In this document: positions 14,881-22,187 of the stretch, one piece after another
How the letters are laid out: every line of letters starts with the position of its first letter
How positions within the stretch are numbered: position 1 is the first letter of the stretch
Source: CAZDGV01 sp964505195
GTDB lineage: Bacteria > Bacteroidota > Bacteroidia > Chitinophagales > Chitinophagaceae
Assembly (NCBI GenBank): GCA_964505195.1
Contig: CAZDGV010000029.1
Location: 1 to 22,187 of the forward strand
Reading direction: 5' to 3'
DNA length: 22,187 nt
The notes under the pieces: generated by a model
Seen by the model: only the letters and a program-made list of their open reading frames with translations
What the model was told of the DNA's origin: nothing
The model's database searches: none
Program-made: the position numbers and the translations under genes

Positions 14881-15828
14881 CTATTTATGCTGCGTAACTT
14901 TTCTTTTATCTGTTTTTTGAGCGTGCACGCTCAAATTGAGTTCAAAGCCAATCAGTAAAACCAAGGAATTTACATAGATCAATACCATTAAAATCATGAT
15001 GGTACCAATAGACCCGTACACCTTATCGTACGTTGCAAAATGATTCACCCAGTAAGAAAAAATAAAGACGAAAGCAATCATAAGTGTACAAGCTGTGATG
15101 GAGCCTGGTGAAATCAATTTCCATTTTTTGTCAACTGCAGGGGCATGTCGGTAAATAAAAGCAATGGAATAGAAAAATAAACCAATGATCACTACCCATC
15201 GCAAAGCAAGTATCAACCATTGCACATTTGGGTTTTGAATGGCGAAGAAATTCATGAGCCAGTCAAACAGTGCGCCCTGTGTGATGAGCGCAAGGATACT
15301 CGCCACAAAAAGCAGCATAATGATAAAAGTGAGTTTAATGGCCCTCCAGCGTTCCTCCATGAAGCGTTTCTTTGGTCTTTGATGAATGGAGCGATTGAAA
15401 CTACTGATAATACCCATAACAGCATTGGAAGAAAAAAATAAGGCAAGTAATAAACCAAATGAAAGCAGGCTGCCTCTAGGTCGGGTTAGATATTCATCCA
15501 GAAATTCCTGCACTAGATTTCTTGTTTCAGGGTTGGGTGTTAAATCGCGCACAAAACTCATGAGTTCATTGTTAAACTGTGTGGCGATTGGAAAATAGGG
15601 TACCAGCGTAAATAGGAAAATGCATGCAGGAGGAATAGCCATGATGAAATTGAATGAAATAGCTGCTGCCCTTTCATTGAGCCCCACGCGATTTACCTGA
15701 ATGATAAAAAAACGCACAACATCATATACCGAAACACCTTGAAACCCGGGTAAAACCCAATTTCTGGAAAAGGCGATCCATCGCTGTACAAAAGGAAAGG
15801 TTTCGTATATCGTTCTAACGCTTTTCAT
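14881..15828 (-). CDS. YihY/BrkB family inner-membrane protein
   Basis: This is an inner-membrane protein of the YihY (formerly 'ribonuclease BN'/BrkB) family, whose molecular function is not settled; a transport role has been suggested. It has 315 residues and six membrane segments at about 55-79, 120-141, 165-187, 204-226, 244-264 and 273-297. The hallmark NERAAAISFNFIMAIPP (51-67) precedes the first. The final segment carries the family's YGSIGTIMILMVLIY and ends GFELN. The C-terminal 20 residues are polar and cytoplasmic, rich in Lys. It is read 47 bases after mltG on the same strand, so the two may be co-transcribed. Confidence 0.92.
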   Translation of the reverse strand: MKSVRTIYETFPFVQRWIAFSRNWVLPGFQGVSVYDVVRFFIIQVNRVGLNERAAAISFNFIMAIPPACIFLFTLVPYFPIATQFNNELMSFVRDLTPNPETRNLVQEFLDEYLTRPRGSLLSFGLLLALFFSSNAVMGIISSFNRSIHQRPKKRFMEERWRAIKLTFIIMLLFVASILALITQGALFDWLMNFFAIQNPNVQWLILALRWVVIIGLFFYSIAFIYRHAPAVDKKWKLISPGSITACTLMIAFVFIFSYWVNHFATYDKVYGSIGTIMILMVLIYVNSLVLLIGFELNLSVHAQKTDKRKVTQHK

Positions 15829-15875
15829 ATTGTATAATAGACCAATAAAGTAATTGCTCGTGTAATGTACTTAGT

Positions 15876-16898
15876 TTACTTTATGTTTCTGCTATTTAGC
15901 CATTGCTGATATTTTTTAGCATTTTGAAAATGTGCAGTTTCGTTGCTTGCAAAATTATGATACCCCGTTCCGCCAGGTTGTGCACAAAAAAACAGGTAAT
16001 CTGTTTTTGCAGCGTTTAAAACAGCATCTATGCTCGCTTCTGATGGGGTACAGATGGGGCCGGGCGGTAGGCCTTTGTTGCGATAGGTGTTATATGGGTT
16101 ACCAGCAGAGCTGGAGATATGTACAAATAAAATGCGTTTTAATCCAAAATTGCGGAGAGCATATTTAACGGTTGGGTCAGCACCTAAATACATATTTTTT
16201 TTCAAGCGATTCAGATAAACACTTGCAATGATCGGCTTCTCATCATTTTGATTGGTTTCCTCTTCAACAATGGAGGCCAGGATATAAATCTCTTCCTGGG
16301 TTTTTTGCAGTTGCCTTGCTTTTTGCTTTCTTGTTTCGTTCCAAAAAACACTTCGCTGCTTGGCTAATTTATCCAGGATTACTTCAGGCTTTGTAGTCCA
16401 TAGTATTTCATAAGTGTTTGGAAAGATTGATGTCATAATTGTATTCGTATCCAATCCATATTTTCCTGTAAATGTCGAATCGCGTAGCAAGTTCAAAAAG
16501 TCATCTGTTTTATAGATCGTTTTTCGGTCGAGCAGGGCGGCAAGCTGTTCTTTGGTGCGCAGTTTGGTGATGGTAAGTTGAACAGGTGATTGATGATGAT
16601 TGCGTAGATTTCTGGCGAGCTTCAGTATGCTCATCCCTTTTGAAATTGCATATCTGCCGGGTTGTAGTTTTTCCCAAACACCCATTTGATTTCCAATCAA
16701 CTCAAACATTGCAAGATTGCGGATAAATCCGGAATCCCTGAGTTGTTGCATTACAAAAGTCTTTTCATTCTCGCCTAAGCCAACATACAGTATTTTCTCT
16801 TTGTCTTTAAATCGGGTGGCGCTACCCAATATCAGCCATAGTGCCCATCCCAACAAAATGAGGGAAACAATTACCAGAATACGCAGGCTCTTTTTCAT
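15876..16898 (-). CDS. mltG: Endolytic murein transglycosylase
   Basis: MltG (YceG family) cleaves nascent glycan strands at the inner membrane and so sets peptidoglycan chain length. The protein has an N-terminal membrane anchor at about 5-25 (LRILVIVSLILLGWALWLIL), a LysM-like region, and the YceG catalytic domain. The catalytic motif is ILASIVEEETNQNDEKP, with the likely glutamate at E212 (340-residue numbering). It is followed by the conserved ASVYLNRL, GADPTVKYAL, NTYRNKGLPPGPIC and FFCAQPGGTGYHNFA blocks. I start at the ATG at 16898; a TTG two codons upstream is also in frame. The secG terminator lies just upstream, so the gene probably has its own promoter (a TAATTTAG, one mismatch, lies nearby). 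Confidence 0.95.
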   Translation of the reverse strand: MKKSLRILVIVSLILLGWALWLILGSATRFKDKEKILYVGLGENEKTFVMQQLRDSGFIRNLAMFELIGNQMGVWEKLQPGRYAISKGMSILKLARNLRNHHQSPVQLTITKLRTKEQLAALLDRKTIYKTDDFLNLLRDSTFTGKYGLDTNTIMTSIFPNTYEILWTTKPEVILDKLAKQRSVFWNETRKQKARQLQKTQEEIYILASIVEEETNQNDEKPIIASVYLNRLKKNMYLGADPTVKYALRNFGLKRILFVHISSSAGNPYNTYRNKGLPPGPICTPSEASIDAVLNAAKTDYLFFCAQPGGTGYHNFASNETAHFQNAKKYQQWLNSRNIK

Positions 16899-16942
16899 GT
16901 ACAATAATGGTTGTTTCTCTTTGATACAGCGGTCTAAATTAA

Positions 16943-16974
16943 CGCAAAAACCCTGCCTTGGGGCAGGGTTTGCG
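16943..16974 (-). terminator. Rho-independent terminator after secG
   Basis: CCCTGCC and GGCAGGG form a 7-base-pair GC-rich stem around a 4-base loop, extended by three A-T pairs and, beyond a two-base bulge, three G-C pairs. On the minus strand a run of five Ts lies on the downstream side. It is 17 bases after the secG stop and closes the miaB-to-secG transcript. Confidence 0.85.
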
Positions 16975-16991
16975 ATGAAAATATGTTTTGA

Positions 16992-17324
16992 TTACTTGTT
17001 TAACGGAACTGCGTTGGGTGCTGCAGGCTTGGGTGCGGGAGCAGTTGGCTGACTGGTAGGCACTTGCTCCAGACTGCCGCGACCGGAACTGCCTGCCTTG
17101 TCGCTGATGAACAATGACGATAAAAGACAAAGTACACCTATGATGGCAGCGAAGATCCAGGTTCCTTTTTCCAGTACATCTGTAGTTTGTTTAACGCCCA
17201 TAAACTGCGTACTGAAGCCGGCAATATTACCGCTTAAACCACCGCCTTTGGGGTTTTGTACCAGTACAACAAATGACAGTAAAACGCTGGCCAGCAATAC
17301 TAGAATAAAGAATAACCAAGTCAT
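16992..17324 (-). CDS. secG: Preprotein translocase subunit SecG
   Basis: SecG is the small auxiliary membrane subunit of the SecYEG translocon. It has two membrane segments, 2-22 (WLFFILVLLASVLLSFVVLVQ) and about 55-74. Between them is the conserved cytoplasmic loop QNPKGGGLSGNIAGFSTQFMG (23-43), the family signature. The protein has 110 residues, about the usual size plus a Pro/Ala-rich tail (SQPTAPAPKPAAPN). Its ATG overlaps the preceding TPR gene's stop by 4 bases (ATGA), indicating translational coupling. A strong terminator follows. Confidence 0.96.
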   Translation of the reverse strand: MTWLFFILVLLASVLLSFVVLVQNPKGGGLSGNIAGFSTQFMGVKQTTDVLEKGTWIFAAIIGVLCLLSSLFISDKAGSSGRGSLEQVPTSQPTAPAPKPAAPNAVPLNK

Positions 17325-18025
17325 GACGATTTATTTAAAGTATCAATAAGGGATGCAAAATAATGGCTTTTTTCGGGATGGAGCAAACTTAATTTACGGT
17401 ACAACTCAAGCGCCTGCTCCTTTTTCCCTTGTTTAATGAGTACTTCGGCCATGGCCTCTGTAACTACATCTGCTTTTGTATTGGAGTCATCCGCCTTGGC
17501 AATCACTTCATTTTCTGCAATCGGCTCGTTGGGTGTTTCCTGCTCTACATATATTTTTTTCATGGTCCGAAGCCATTGTGTAAAGCTTTTTACCTGCTGG
17601 GTAAGCTGATCGTTGGCATGCGGATCTTCTTTTAGTCGAATTCCCTGCGAAGCGAAATAGTCAACTGTATGGTATGGCTCAAAAACCAGTTCAGCCGCAT
17701 CATCTTTGGGTAATTGTGTTTCTGATGCAGTTTCTATTGTTGGCGCAATTGATTGCGTGCTCACAGAAGCAGCTTCAAAAACATGCGCTTGTTTGTTAAT
17801 ATTTTTTACCTGGTACGTAAGCCAAAGTGGATGATAGTAAAGTGCAGCTCTTTGCATAGTTTCTGCTGCATCAATGCTATTCATTTGCTGTTTTTTCATT
17901 GCCAGCAAATAATGCGCAGTGCCAAACCAAGGATGGGCAGATGCAAAAGAAGCCAGATCCGCTTCCGATACATCTTCCATAGCTGCAGGATCTTTTAAAA
18001 GTCGTTCAAGTAAAACCGTATTCAT
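17321..18025 (-). CDS. Conserved Bacteroidota TPR-like protein between lptE and secG
   Basis: No function is known to me. The 234-residue protein is soluble, with no signal peptide. Residues 1-75 look helical, with SFASAHPWFGTAHYLLAMK (27-45) and a stretch reading ALYYHPLWLTYQ (61-72). A variable Ser/Thr/Gln-rich linker follows (about 85-112). A conserved block is next: FEPYHTVDYFASQGIRL (115-131), then LTQQVKSFTQWLRTMKKI (141-158). The C-terminus ends in one TPR-like helix pair, AEVLIKQGKKEQALELYRKL (193-212). It is 24 bases after lptE and overlaps secG by 4 bases. The syntenic position between an LPS-assembly lipoprotein and a translocon subunit suggests an envelope role, but this is inference. 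Confidence 0.8.
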   Translation of the reverse strand: MNTVLLERLLKDPAAMEDVSEADLASFASAHPWFGTAHYLLAMKKQQMNSIDAAETMQRAALYYHPLWLTYQVKNINKQAHVFEAASVSTQSIAPTIETASETQLPKDDAAELVFEPYHTVDYFASQGIRLKEDPHANDQLTQQVKSFTQWLRTMKKIYVEQETPNEPIAENEVIAKADDSNTKADVVTEAMAEVLIKQGKKEQALELYRKLSLLHPEKSHYFASLIDTLNKSS

Positions 18026-18049
18026 GCAGTCAAAGTAAGGGTTAATCTG

Positions 18050-18625
18050 TTACCAATTTGAAAAGATGCGGTTAAAAATTTCATCTACCAGGTTCTGTAC
18101 TAACAAATCGGTTAGCTGTGCTTCCGCCTGTGCCAGGGATAGGTTAGAAGAGAAGTCGATGTTGCGCGTAATATCTGCTTCAAAATTCTTTTTTTCATCT
18201 AGTCTGTTTTTGAAGATAATTCGTACAGTTACATTCAGTCGGTTAGATGCTGCCTGCTGTCCGGAAATACCTGAAGTAGTAACATAGTAATCGCTAACAA
18301 AGCCACTGATGTCGAAATGTGCTTCGTCTGAGTTGGTTTGGCTTAAACGTGTTTGATTGATTACTTTTTGCCGCAACCGATCTGTCAAGCGCTGACTTAA
18401 CTGTGGGTTTACAATGCGTGCTTTGTTATCGATATACTGTATCCTGGCTGTCTTTACTTCTGGCGGGATGGAAACATCTTTGAATGAGTAGCAAGACGTA
18501 AAAAGCGTAGAAATGAAGAGTGCAAAAGCAATGATGTTGCCTTTGAAGATGCCTTTGTTGCAAGGCTCTATCTCAGGATTTGCACTTTCTTTCTTTTTTG
18601 GTCTGTTACAGATCTTCAATATCAT
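18050..18625 (-). CDS. lptE: LPS-assembly lipoprotein LptE family
   Basis: LptE is the outer-membrane lipoprotein that plugs LptD and helps insert lipopolysaccharide at the cell surface. The lipobox is LFTSC, with C45 as the lipidated residue when the start is taken at 18625. The mature part reads CYSFKDVSIPPEVKTARIQY, then LSQRLTDRLRQKVINQTRL and NVTVRIIFKN, as in the family. The total is 191 residues. The ATG at 18625 overlaps the end of the sigma-54 activator by 20 bases and leaves an unusually long n-region (about 28 residues) before the hydrophobic core, so a later non-ATG start is possible. A longer in-frame reading upstream lies wholly within the activator gene and is unlikely to be used. 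Confidence 0.88.
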   Translation of the reverse strand: MILKICNRPKKKESANPEIEPCNKGIFKGNIIAFALFISTLFTSCYSFKDVSIPPEVKTARIQYIDNKARIVNPQLSQRLTDRLRQKVINQTRLSQTNSDEAHFDISGFVSDYYVTTSGISGQQAASNRLNVTVRIIFKNRLDEKKNFEADITRNIDFSSNLSLAQAEAQLTDLLVQNLVDEIFNRIFSNW

Positions 18626-19862
18626 ATTCTTTGAGTTTTCTGTACAGCGTTCTTTCGCTAATGCCCAAATCCAGAGCTGCATCGCGTCTTTTTCCTTTAT
18701 GCTTTTTAAGGGCTTTGATAATGAGTTCTTTTTCTTTATCAATAATGTTCAGCGATTCTTCTACTTCTATATGTTCCTGAATGCGTTCATCGCCCAGTAA
18801 TACAGGTTGTGTAGGGCTGGTGATCACGGAAGGGTGAGCATGATGCATTTCGAGTGGTTTGCTTTCTGTATGTCCGGGCTCAGCCATAAATCCACTAGGC
18901 ATATGCACAGTGGCAGTTCCGCCGCTCTGTAATACTTCGAGAAACATTTTTTTCAGCTCGGTAACATCCCGTTTCATATCGAAGAACAGCTTGTATAATA
19001 TGTCTCGCTCATTGGCGAATTCACTGCTTTGTGTATTGCCTGCAGTAGTAGCGGCGGCAAGTACTGGCAACCTGTTAAAGCTTTTTTCAGGAAGGAAGGC
19101 AGACAATTCCTTTGCATCGATGCTTTTATTTTGTGTGAGCACGGAAATTTGCTCTGCAATATTTTTCAGTTCACGCACATTGCCCGGCCAGGGATAGGAG
19201 ACCAACAACTGTCTTGCTTCTTCACTCAGTTGTACGGGCGCTGTTTTATAGCGTTCGGCAAAATCAACAGCAAATTTTCTAAAAAGGAGTGGGATGTCTT
19301 CTTTTCTGTCGCGCAAAGCAGGCACTCGAATAGGCACTGTATTCAAACGATAATAAAGATCTTCCCTGAATTTGTGCTGTGCGGTATAGTCGAGCAGATC
19401 TTTGTTGGTAGCAGCAATTACTCGTACATCGGTTTTCTGCACTTTGGAAGATCCGACCCGAATAAATTCACCCGTTTCAAGTACACGCAAAAGTCTTGCC
19501 TGTGTTCCAAGCGGCATTTCACCAATCTCATCTAAGAAAATGGTGCCGCCGTTCACCGTTTCGAAATATCCTTTTCTACTATCCACTGCACCGGTAAAAG
19601 CGCCTTTCTCATGACCAAAAAGTTCTGAATCAATTGTTCCTTCCGGAATGGCGCCACAGTTTACCGCAATAAATGCATTGTGCTTGCGCGCTGAAAGTGC
19701 GTGAATGATTTGAGAAAAAACTTCTTTACCTACACCACTTTCCCCATTGATCAACACGGTTAAATCGGTTGCCGCGACTTGTGCAGCAACATTCAATGCA
19801 TGGTTAAGCGCTGGGGCATTACCTATTATGCCAAAACGATTTTTAATTGATTGAAGATCCAT
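18606..19862 (-). CDS. Sigma-54-dependent AAA+ activator without N-terminal sensor
   Basis: This is an NtrC-class bacterial enhancer-binding protein that would remodel the RNA polymerase-sigma-54 complex. From the ATG at 19862 it has 418 residues and begins almost at once with the AAA+ domain (8-240). Visible motifs are Walker A GESGVGKE (40-47), the sigma-54 contact loop GAFTGA (87-92), Walker B in GGTIFLDEIGE, sensor I in AATNKDL, and WPGNVREL (225-232). A low-complexity linker with HHAHPS follows (260-360). A Fis-type helix-turn-helix ends the protein (KRRDAALDLGISERTLYRKL, 391-410). There is no receiver, GAF or PAS domain, so activity must be set by level or by a partner. It lies 26 bases after miaB. 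A longer reading from upstream codons overlaps miaB and is rejected. Confidence 0.93.
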   Translation of the reverse strand: MDLQSIKNRFGIIGNAPALNHALNVAAQVAATDLTVLINGESGVGKEVFSQIIHALSARKHNAFIAVNCGAIPEGTIDSELFGHEKGAFTGAVDSRKGYFETVNGGTIFLDEIGEMPLGTQARLLRVLETGEFIRVGSSKVQKTDVRVIAATNKDLLDYTAQHKFREDLYYRLNTVPIRVPALRDRKEDIPLLFRKFAVDFAERYKTAPVQLSEEARQLLVSYPWPGNVRELKNIAEQISVLTQNKSIDAKELSAFLPEKSFNRLPVLAAATTAGNTQSSEFANERDILYKLFFDMKRDVTELKKMFLEVLQSGGTATVHMPSGFMAEPGHTESKPLEMHHAHPSVITSPTQPVLLGDERIQEHIEVEESLNIIDKEKELIIKALKKHKGKRRDAALDLGISERTLYRKLKEYDIEDL

Positions 19863-19888
19863 TGTATTCCGATGCCGGTGTTTAGAGG

Positions 19889-21310
19889 TTATGCTATGAT
19901 CTTGCCCAATAATGTGGCTTGTGTGCAATCTGTAACCTGTACTTGCACATAATCGCCTTTTTTGAGCGGGTATTGCTCTTTTGGAAAAACAATTACTTTG
20001 TTTTGTGAATTGCGTCCCATCCAGTCAGTTGCACTTTTTTTCGAATCGCCTTCAATCAGCACTTCAAATGTTTTTCCTAAATCACGCTGATTGCTTTCCA
20101 GCGATAGTTTGTTTTGGAGCAGTACAATTTCTTGCAGTCTTCTTTTTTTAATTTCTTCCGGAATATCATCAGCATAGCGTCTTGCTGCCAAGGTGCCGGG
20201 TCGCTCGCTGTAGAAGAACATATAACTCATGTCGTACTTGCTGTGCTCCATGATGCTCAGGGTGTCTTGATGATCTTCTTCAGTTTCAGTACAAAATCCG
20301 GCGATAATATCTGCACTGATACCACATTCGGGTAGCAATTCCCGGATACGATTCACTTTAGCCATATACCACTCGCGGGTATAAGTGCGGTTCATGAGTT
20401 GCAGTATGCGTGTGCTGCCGCTTTGAACGGGTAAGTGAATGTATTTGCAAATATTGTGGTAATTCGCCATTGCATGCAATACTTCATCTGTAATATCTTT
20501 CGGATGAGAGGTGGAAAAGCGAACGCGGAGATCTGAAGCTATTTCGGCCACCATGGAGAGCAGCTTTGCAAACGAAATCGCCCTATCTGCTTTTTCATCA
20601 TGCCAATAGTAACTATCTACATTCTGTCCTAGCAGCGTTACTTCTTTGAATCCTTTCCGATAAAGGTCTGAGCATTCTTCAACAATACTAAATGCATCTC
20701 TGCTGCGTTCACGGCCTCTGGTAAAAGGCACCACACAGAAGCTGCACATATTATTGCAACCCCGCATGATGCTTACAAATGCCGTAATGCCATTACTGTC
20801 TAAACGCACCGGTGCGATGTCGGCATAGGTTTCATCTCTGCTCAATAATACATTCACCGCTTTTTGTCCCGTTTCTGCTTCTTCAATTAATGCAGGCAAT
20901 GTGCGGTAGGCATCAGGCCCCACTACCAGGTCAACCAACTTTTCTTCTTCCAGCAACTTTGCTTTCAGTCGCTCTGCCATGCAGCCCAGTACGCCTACCA
21001 GTAACCCGGGATTCCTTTCTTTCGTTTTTCTAAATTCGGTGAGGCGTTTTCGAACGGTTTGTTCTGCTTTCTCTCGAATAGAACAAGTGTTCAGTAATAC
21101 GAGATCTGCATCTTCAAAATTTCTGGTAGCGCCAAAGCCGGCACCGTTGAGTATGCTCGCAACAATTTCACTGTCGCTGAAATTCATTTGGCAGCCATAG
21201 CTTTCAATATAGAATTTCTTTTTGTAAGCATTCGGATCGTTGGCAAAGGGTGCAAATGCTTCTCCCTGCCTTGCTTCATCATGTATTTTATCTTGCGTCA
21301 AAACATCCAT
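19889..21310 (-). CDS. miaB: tRNA-2-methylthio-N6-dimethylallyladenosine synthase
   Basis: MiaB adds a methylthio group at C2 of i6A37 in tRNAs that read UNN codons. The N-terminal UPF0004 domain holds the three ligands of the auxiliary 4Fe-4S cluster: C40 in SYGCQMNFSDSE, C76 in LNTCSIREKAEQ and C110 in VLGCMAERLK. The radical SAM cluster ligands are C185, C189 and C192 in RGCNNMCSFCVVPFTRGRE. A C-terminal TRAM domain (about 400-470) binds RNA. The 473-residue length is normal with an N-terminal extension of about 30. It opens the minus-strand operon and has a candidate -7 box 20 bases upstream. Confidence 0.97.
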   Translation of the reverse strand: MDVLTQDKIHDEARQGEAFAPFANDPNAYKKKFYIESYGCQMNFSDSEIVASILNGAGFGATRNFEDADLVLLNTCSIREKAEQTVRKRLTEFRKTKERNPGLLVGVLGCMAERLKAKLLEEEKLVDLVVGPDAYRTLPALIEEAETGQKAVNVLLSRDETYADIAPVRLDSNGITAFVSIMRGCNNMCSFCVVPFTRGRERSRDAFSIVEECSDLYRKGFKEVTLLGQNVDSYYWHDEKADRAISFAKLLSMVAEIASDLRVRFSTSHPKDITDEVLHAMANYHNICKYIHLPVQSGSTRILQLMNRTYTREWYMAKVNRIRELLPECGISADIIAGFCTETEEDHQDTLSIMEHSKYDMSYMFFYSERPGTLAARRYADDIPEEIKKRRLQEIVLLQNKLSLESNQRDLGKTFEVLIEGDSKKSATDWMGRNSQNKVIVFPKEQYPLKKGDYVQVQVTDCTQATLLGKIIA

Positions 21311-21329
21311 CGCTTCGAAGATTGAGCTG

Positions 21330-21337
21330 CAAAATTA
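21330..21337 (-). promoter_or_regulatory. Candidate -7 promoter box for miaB operon
   Basis: The minus strand reads TAATTTTG, a perfect TAnnTTTG match, followed by C. The leader to the ATG at 21310 would be about 14 bases. No TTG is visible at the -33 position. Confidence 0.5.
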
Positions 21338-21426
21338 CGAAAAAGCTTGGCTTGGGTGACATATTGGCAGCACTTCCTTACTAAAAATGCAGATAATTCT
21401 TACTGAAAATCAGAACTTTGCGTTTA

Positions 21427-22187
21427 ATGACCCGCCAGGAACGTTTTCTCTTGTTTTTATTAGCGCTGCTGAACTTTACGCATATCCTTGATTTTATGAT
21501 CATGATGCCGTTGGGGAACTACCTCATGCCTTTTTTCGGCATTACCCCCCGTTCATTTACTTATTTGGTTTCTGCCTATACCATCAGTGCTGCGATAACG
21601 GGCTTTTTATCTGCTTTTTATGTAGATCGCTTTGATCGTAAAAAGGTTTTAATCATCGCTTATGCCGGTTTTATTCTGGGTACCATTGCCTGTGGCATTG
21701 CGCCGAGCTTTGGCTGGTTGCTGTTAGCGCGTATTGTAGCGGGCATGTTTGGCGGACTCATCGGCGCACAGGTGCTATCAATTATTGCAGATACTTTCAG
21801 CTATGAACGTCGCGGCATGGCGATGGGTAGTATCATGTCTGCTTTTGCAGTTGCCTCCACACTTGGCGTCCCGTTTTCACTGTACTTGGCAAATCTGATT
21901 TCGTGGCATGCGCCTTTTTTGTTTGTAGGAATATGCGGACTTGTCATTCTTCCTTTGCTGTATCGTTTTATTCCAGCAATGAGTGGACATATTAATGAAG
22001 TAGATGTCGATGGTAATCGTAAATGGTTGTTATTGAAAAATATTTTTCAGAACGCAAGGCAGCGCAATGCTTTAATTTTTTCATCTGTTGTTATGATGGG
22101 GCATTTTATGATCATCCCTTTTGTAAACCCCTACATGGAATTAAACAACGGAGTTTCAAGGCAATTGACTCCCATGATATATCTGGT
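21427..22187 (+). CDS. MFS transporter, partial (C-terminus beyond window)
   Basis: The first 253 codons of a major facilitator superfamily permease are present. It starts MTRQERFLLFLLALLNFTHI at the ATG at 21427, then runs through about seven hydrophobic segments. The loop after the second segment carries a motif-A-like FYVDRFDRKK (about 65-74). RIVAGMFGGLIGAQVLSIIAD (about 102-122) resembles motif B and the fourth helix. A longer cytoplasmic stretch (SGHINEVDVDGNRKWLLLKN) marks the middle of the protein before the second half begins. The style is that of AraJ/sugar-efflux or drug-efflux members. Substrate is unknown. It is divergent from miaB across 116 bases; GAACTTTG upstream is a near -7 match but lies close to the start. 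Confidence 0.9.
   Translation, partial: MTRQERFLLFLLALLNFTHILDFMIMMPLGNYLMPFFGITPRSFTYLVSAYTISAAITGFLSAFYVDRFDRKKVLIIAYAGFILGTIACGIAPSFGWLLLARIVAGMFGGLIGAQVLSIIADTFSYERRGMAMGSIMSAFAVASTLGVPFSLYLANLISWHAPFLFVGICGLVILPLLYRFIPAMSGHINEVDVDGNRKWLLLKNIFQNARQRNALIFSSVVMMGHFMIIPFVNPYMELNNGVSRQLTPMIYL

Noticed and set aside
18626..18742. An N-terminal extension of lptE upstream of the ATG at 18625
   Set aside because: It lies wholly within the activator gene's helix-turn-helix coding region, and would bury the lipoprotein signal 80 residues into the protein.
19863..19928. Extension of the sigma-54 activator into the miaB end (MHTSHIIGQD...)
   Set aside because: It overlaps the miaB coding region, adds a low-complexity His-rich stretch, and the ATG at 19862 begins the usual start of the AAA+ domain.
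1..22187. CRISPR arrays, insertion sequences, prophage or integron signals
   Set aside because: No regularly spaced repeats, terminal inverted repeats, transposase, integrase or phage gene is visible; codon style looks uniform.

Overview
The window looks like chromosomal DNA from a member of the Bacteroidota, most likely Chitinophagaceae-like (the family level is inference). Three things point there. Upstream regions carry the Bacteroidota -7 box TAnnTTTG rather than an E. coli -10, and starts lack clear Shine-Dalgarno sequences. Several families are typical of the phylum: a DUF2851 protein, signal peptidase I with an extra membrane domain, and the miaB / sigma-54 activator / lptE / TPR / secG gene order. 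Topoisomerase I lacks zinc ribbons and ends in a Lys/Ala tail. No mobile element, CRISPR array, rRNA or tRNA was recognised, and no gap without a gene exceeds about 170 bases.

Layout. Bases 1-497 (minus) hold the N-terminal part of a MerR regulator cut by the window edge; it carries the Wx9EH motif of CarH-type cobalamin-binding regulators. Divergent from it are lepB (667-2187), a terminator, and cytidine deaminase (2278-2763). A minus-strand group follows: a SirB1/transglutaminase-like protein, topA, and an alpha/beta hydrolase (2789-7333). A plus-strand group (7488-10856) holds a KdsC-type phosphatase, a UbiA prenyltransferase, Maf and a DUF2851 protein, ending directly against a convergent OsmC gene. 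Then come an unrecognised secreted protein, lipA, a phosphodiester glycosidase overlapping lipA by 4 bases, and trmH (11359-14816). The right side is mostly minus strand (14881-21310): YihY/BrkB membrane protein, mltG, then, read in transcription order from the far end, miaB, a sigma-54 activator, lptE, a TPR protein and secG. A divergent MFS transporter runs off the right edge.

Most of the content is housekeeping: envelope biogenesis (lepB, kdsC-like, lptE, secG, mltG), tRNA modification (miaB, trmH), lipoate synthesis (lipA), DNA topology (topA) and nucleotide metabolism (cdd, maf). No new multi-gene system is evident. The points most worth a second look are the CarH-like regulator with a tandem repeat in front of it, the DUF2851 protein with nuclease-like and iron-sulfur-like residues, the UbiA enzyme resembling archaeal ether-lipid synthases, and the sensorless sigma-54 activator inside an envelope operon.
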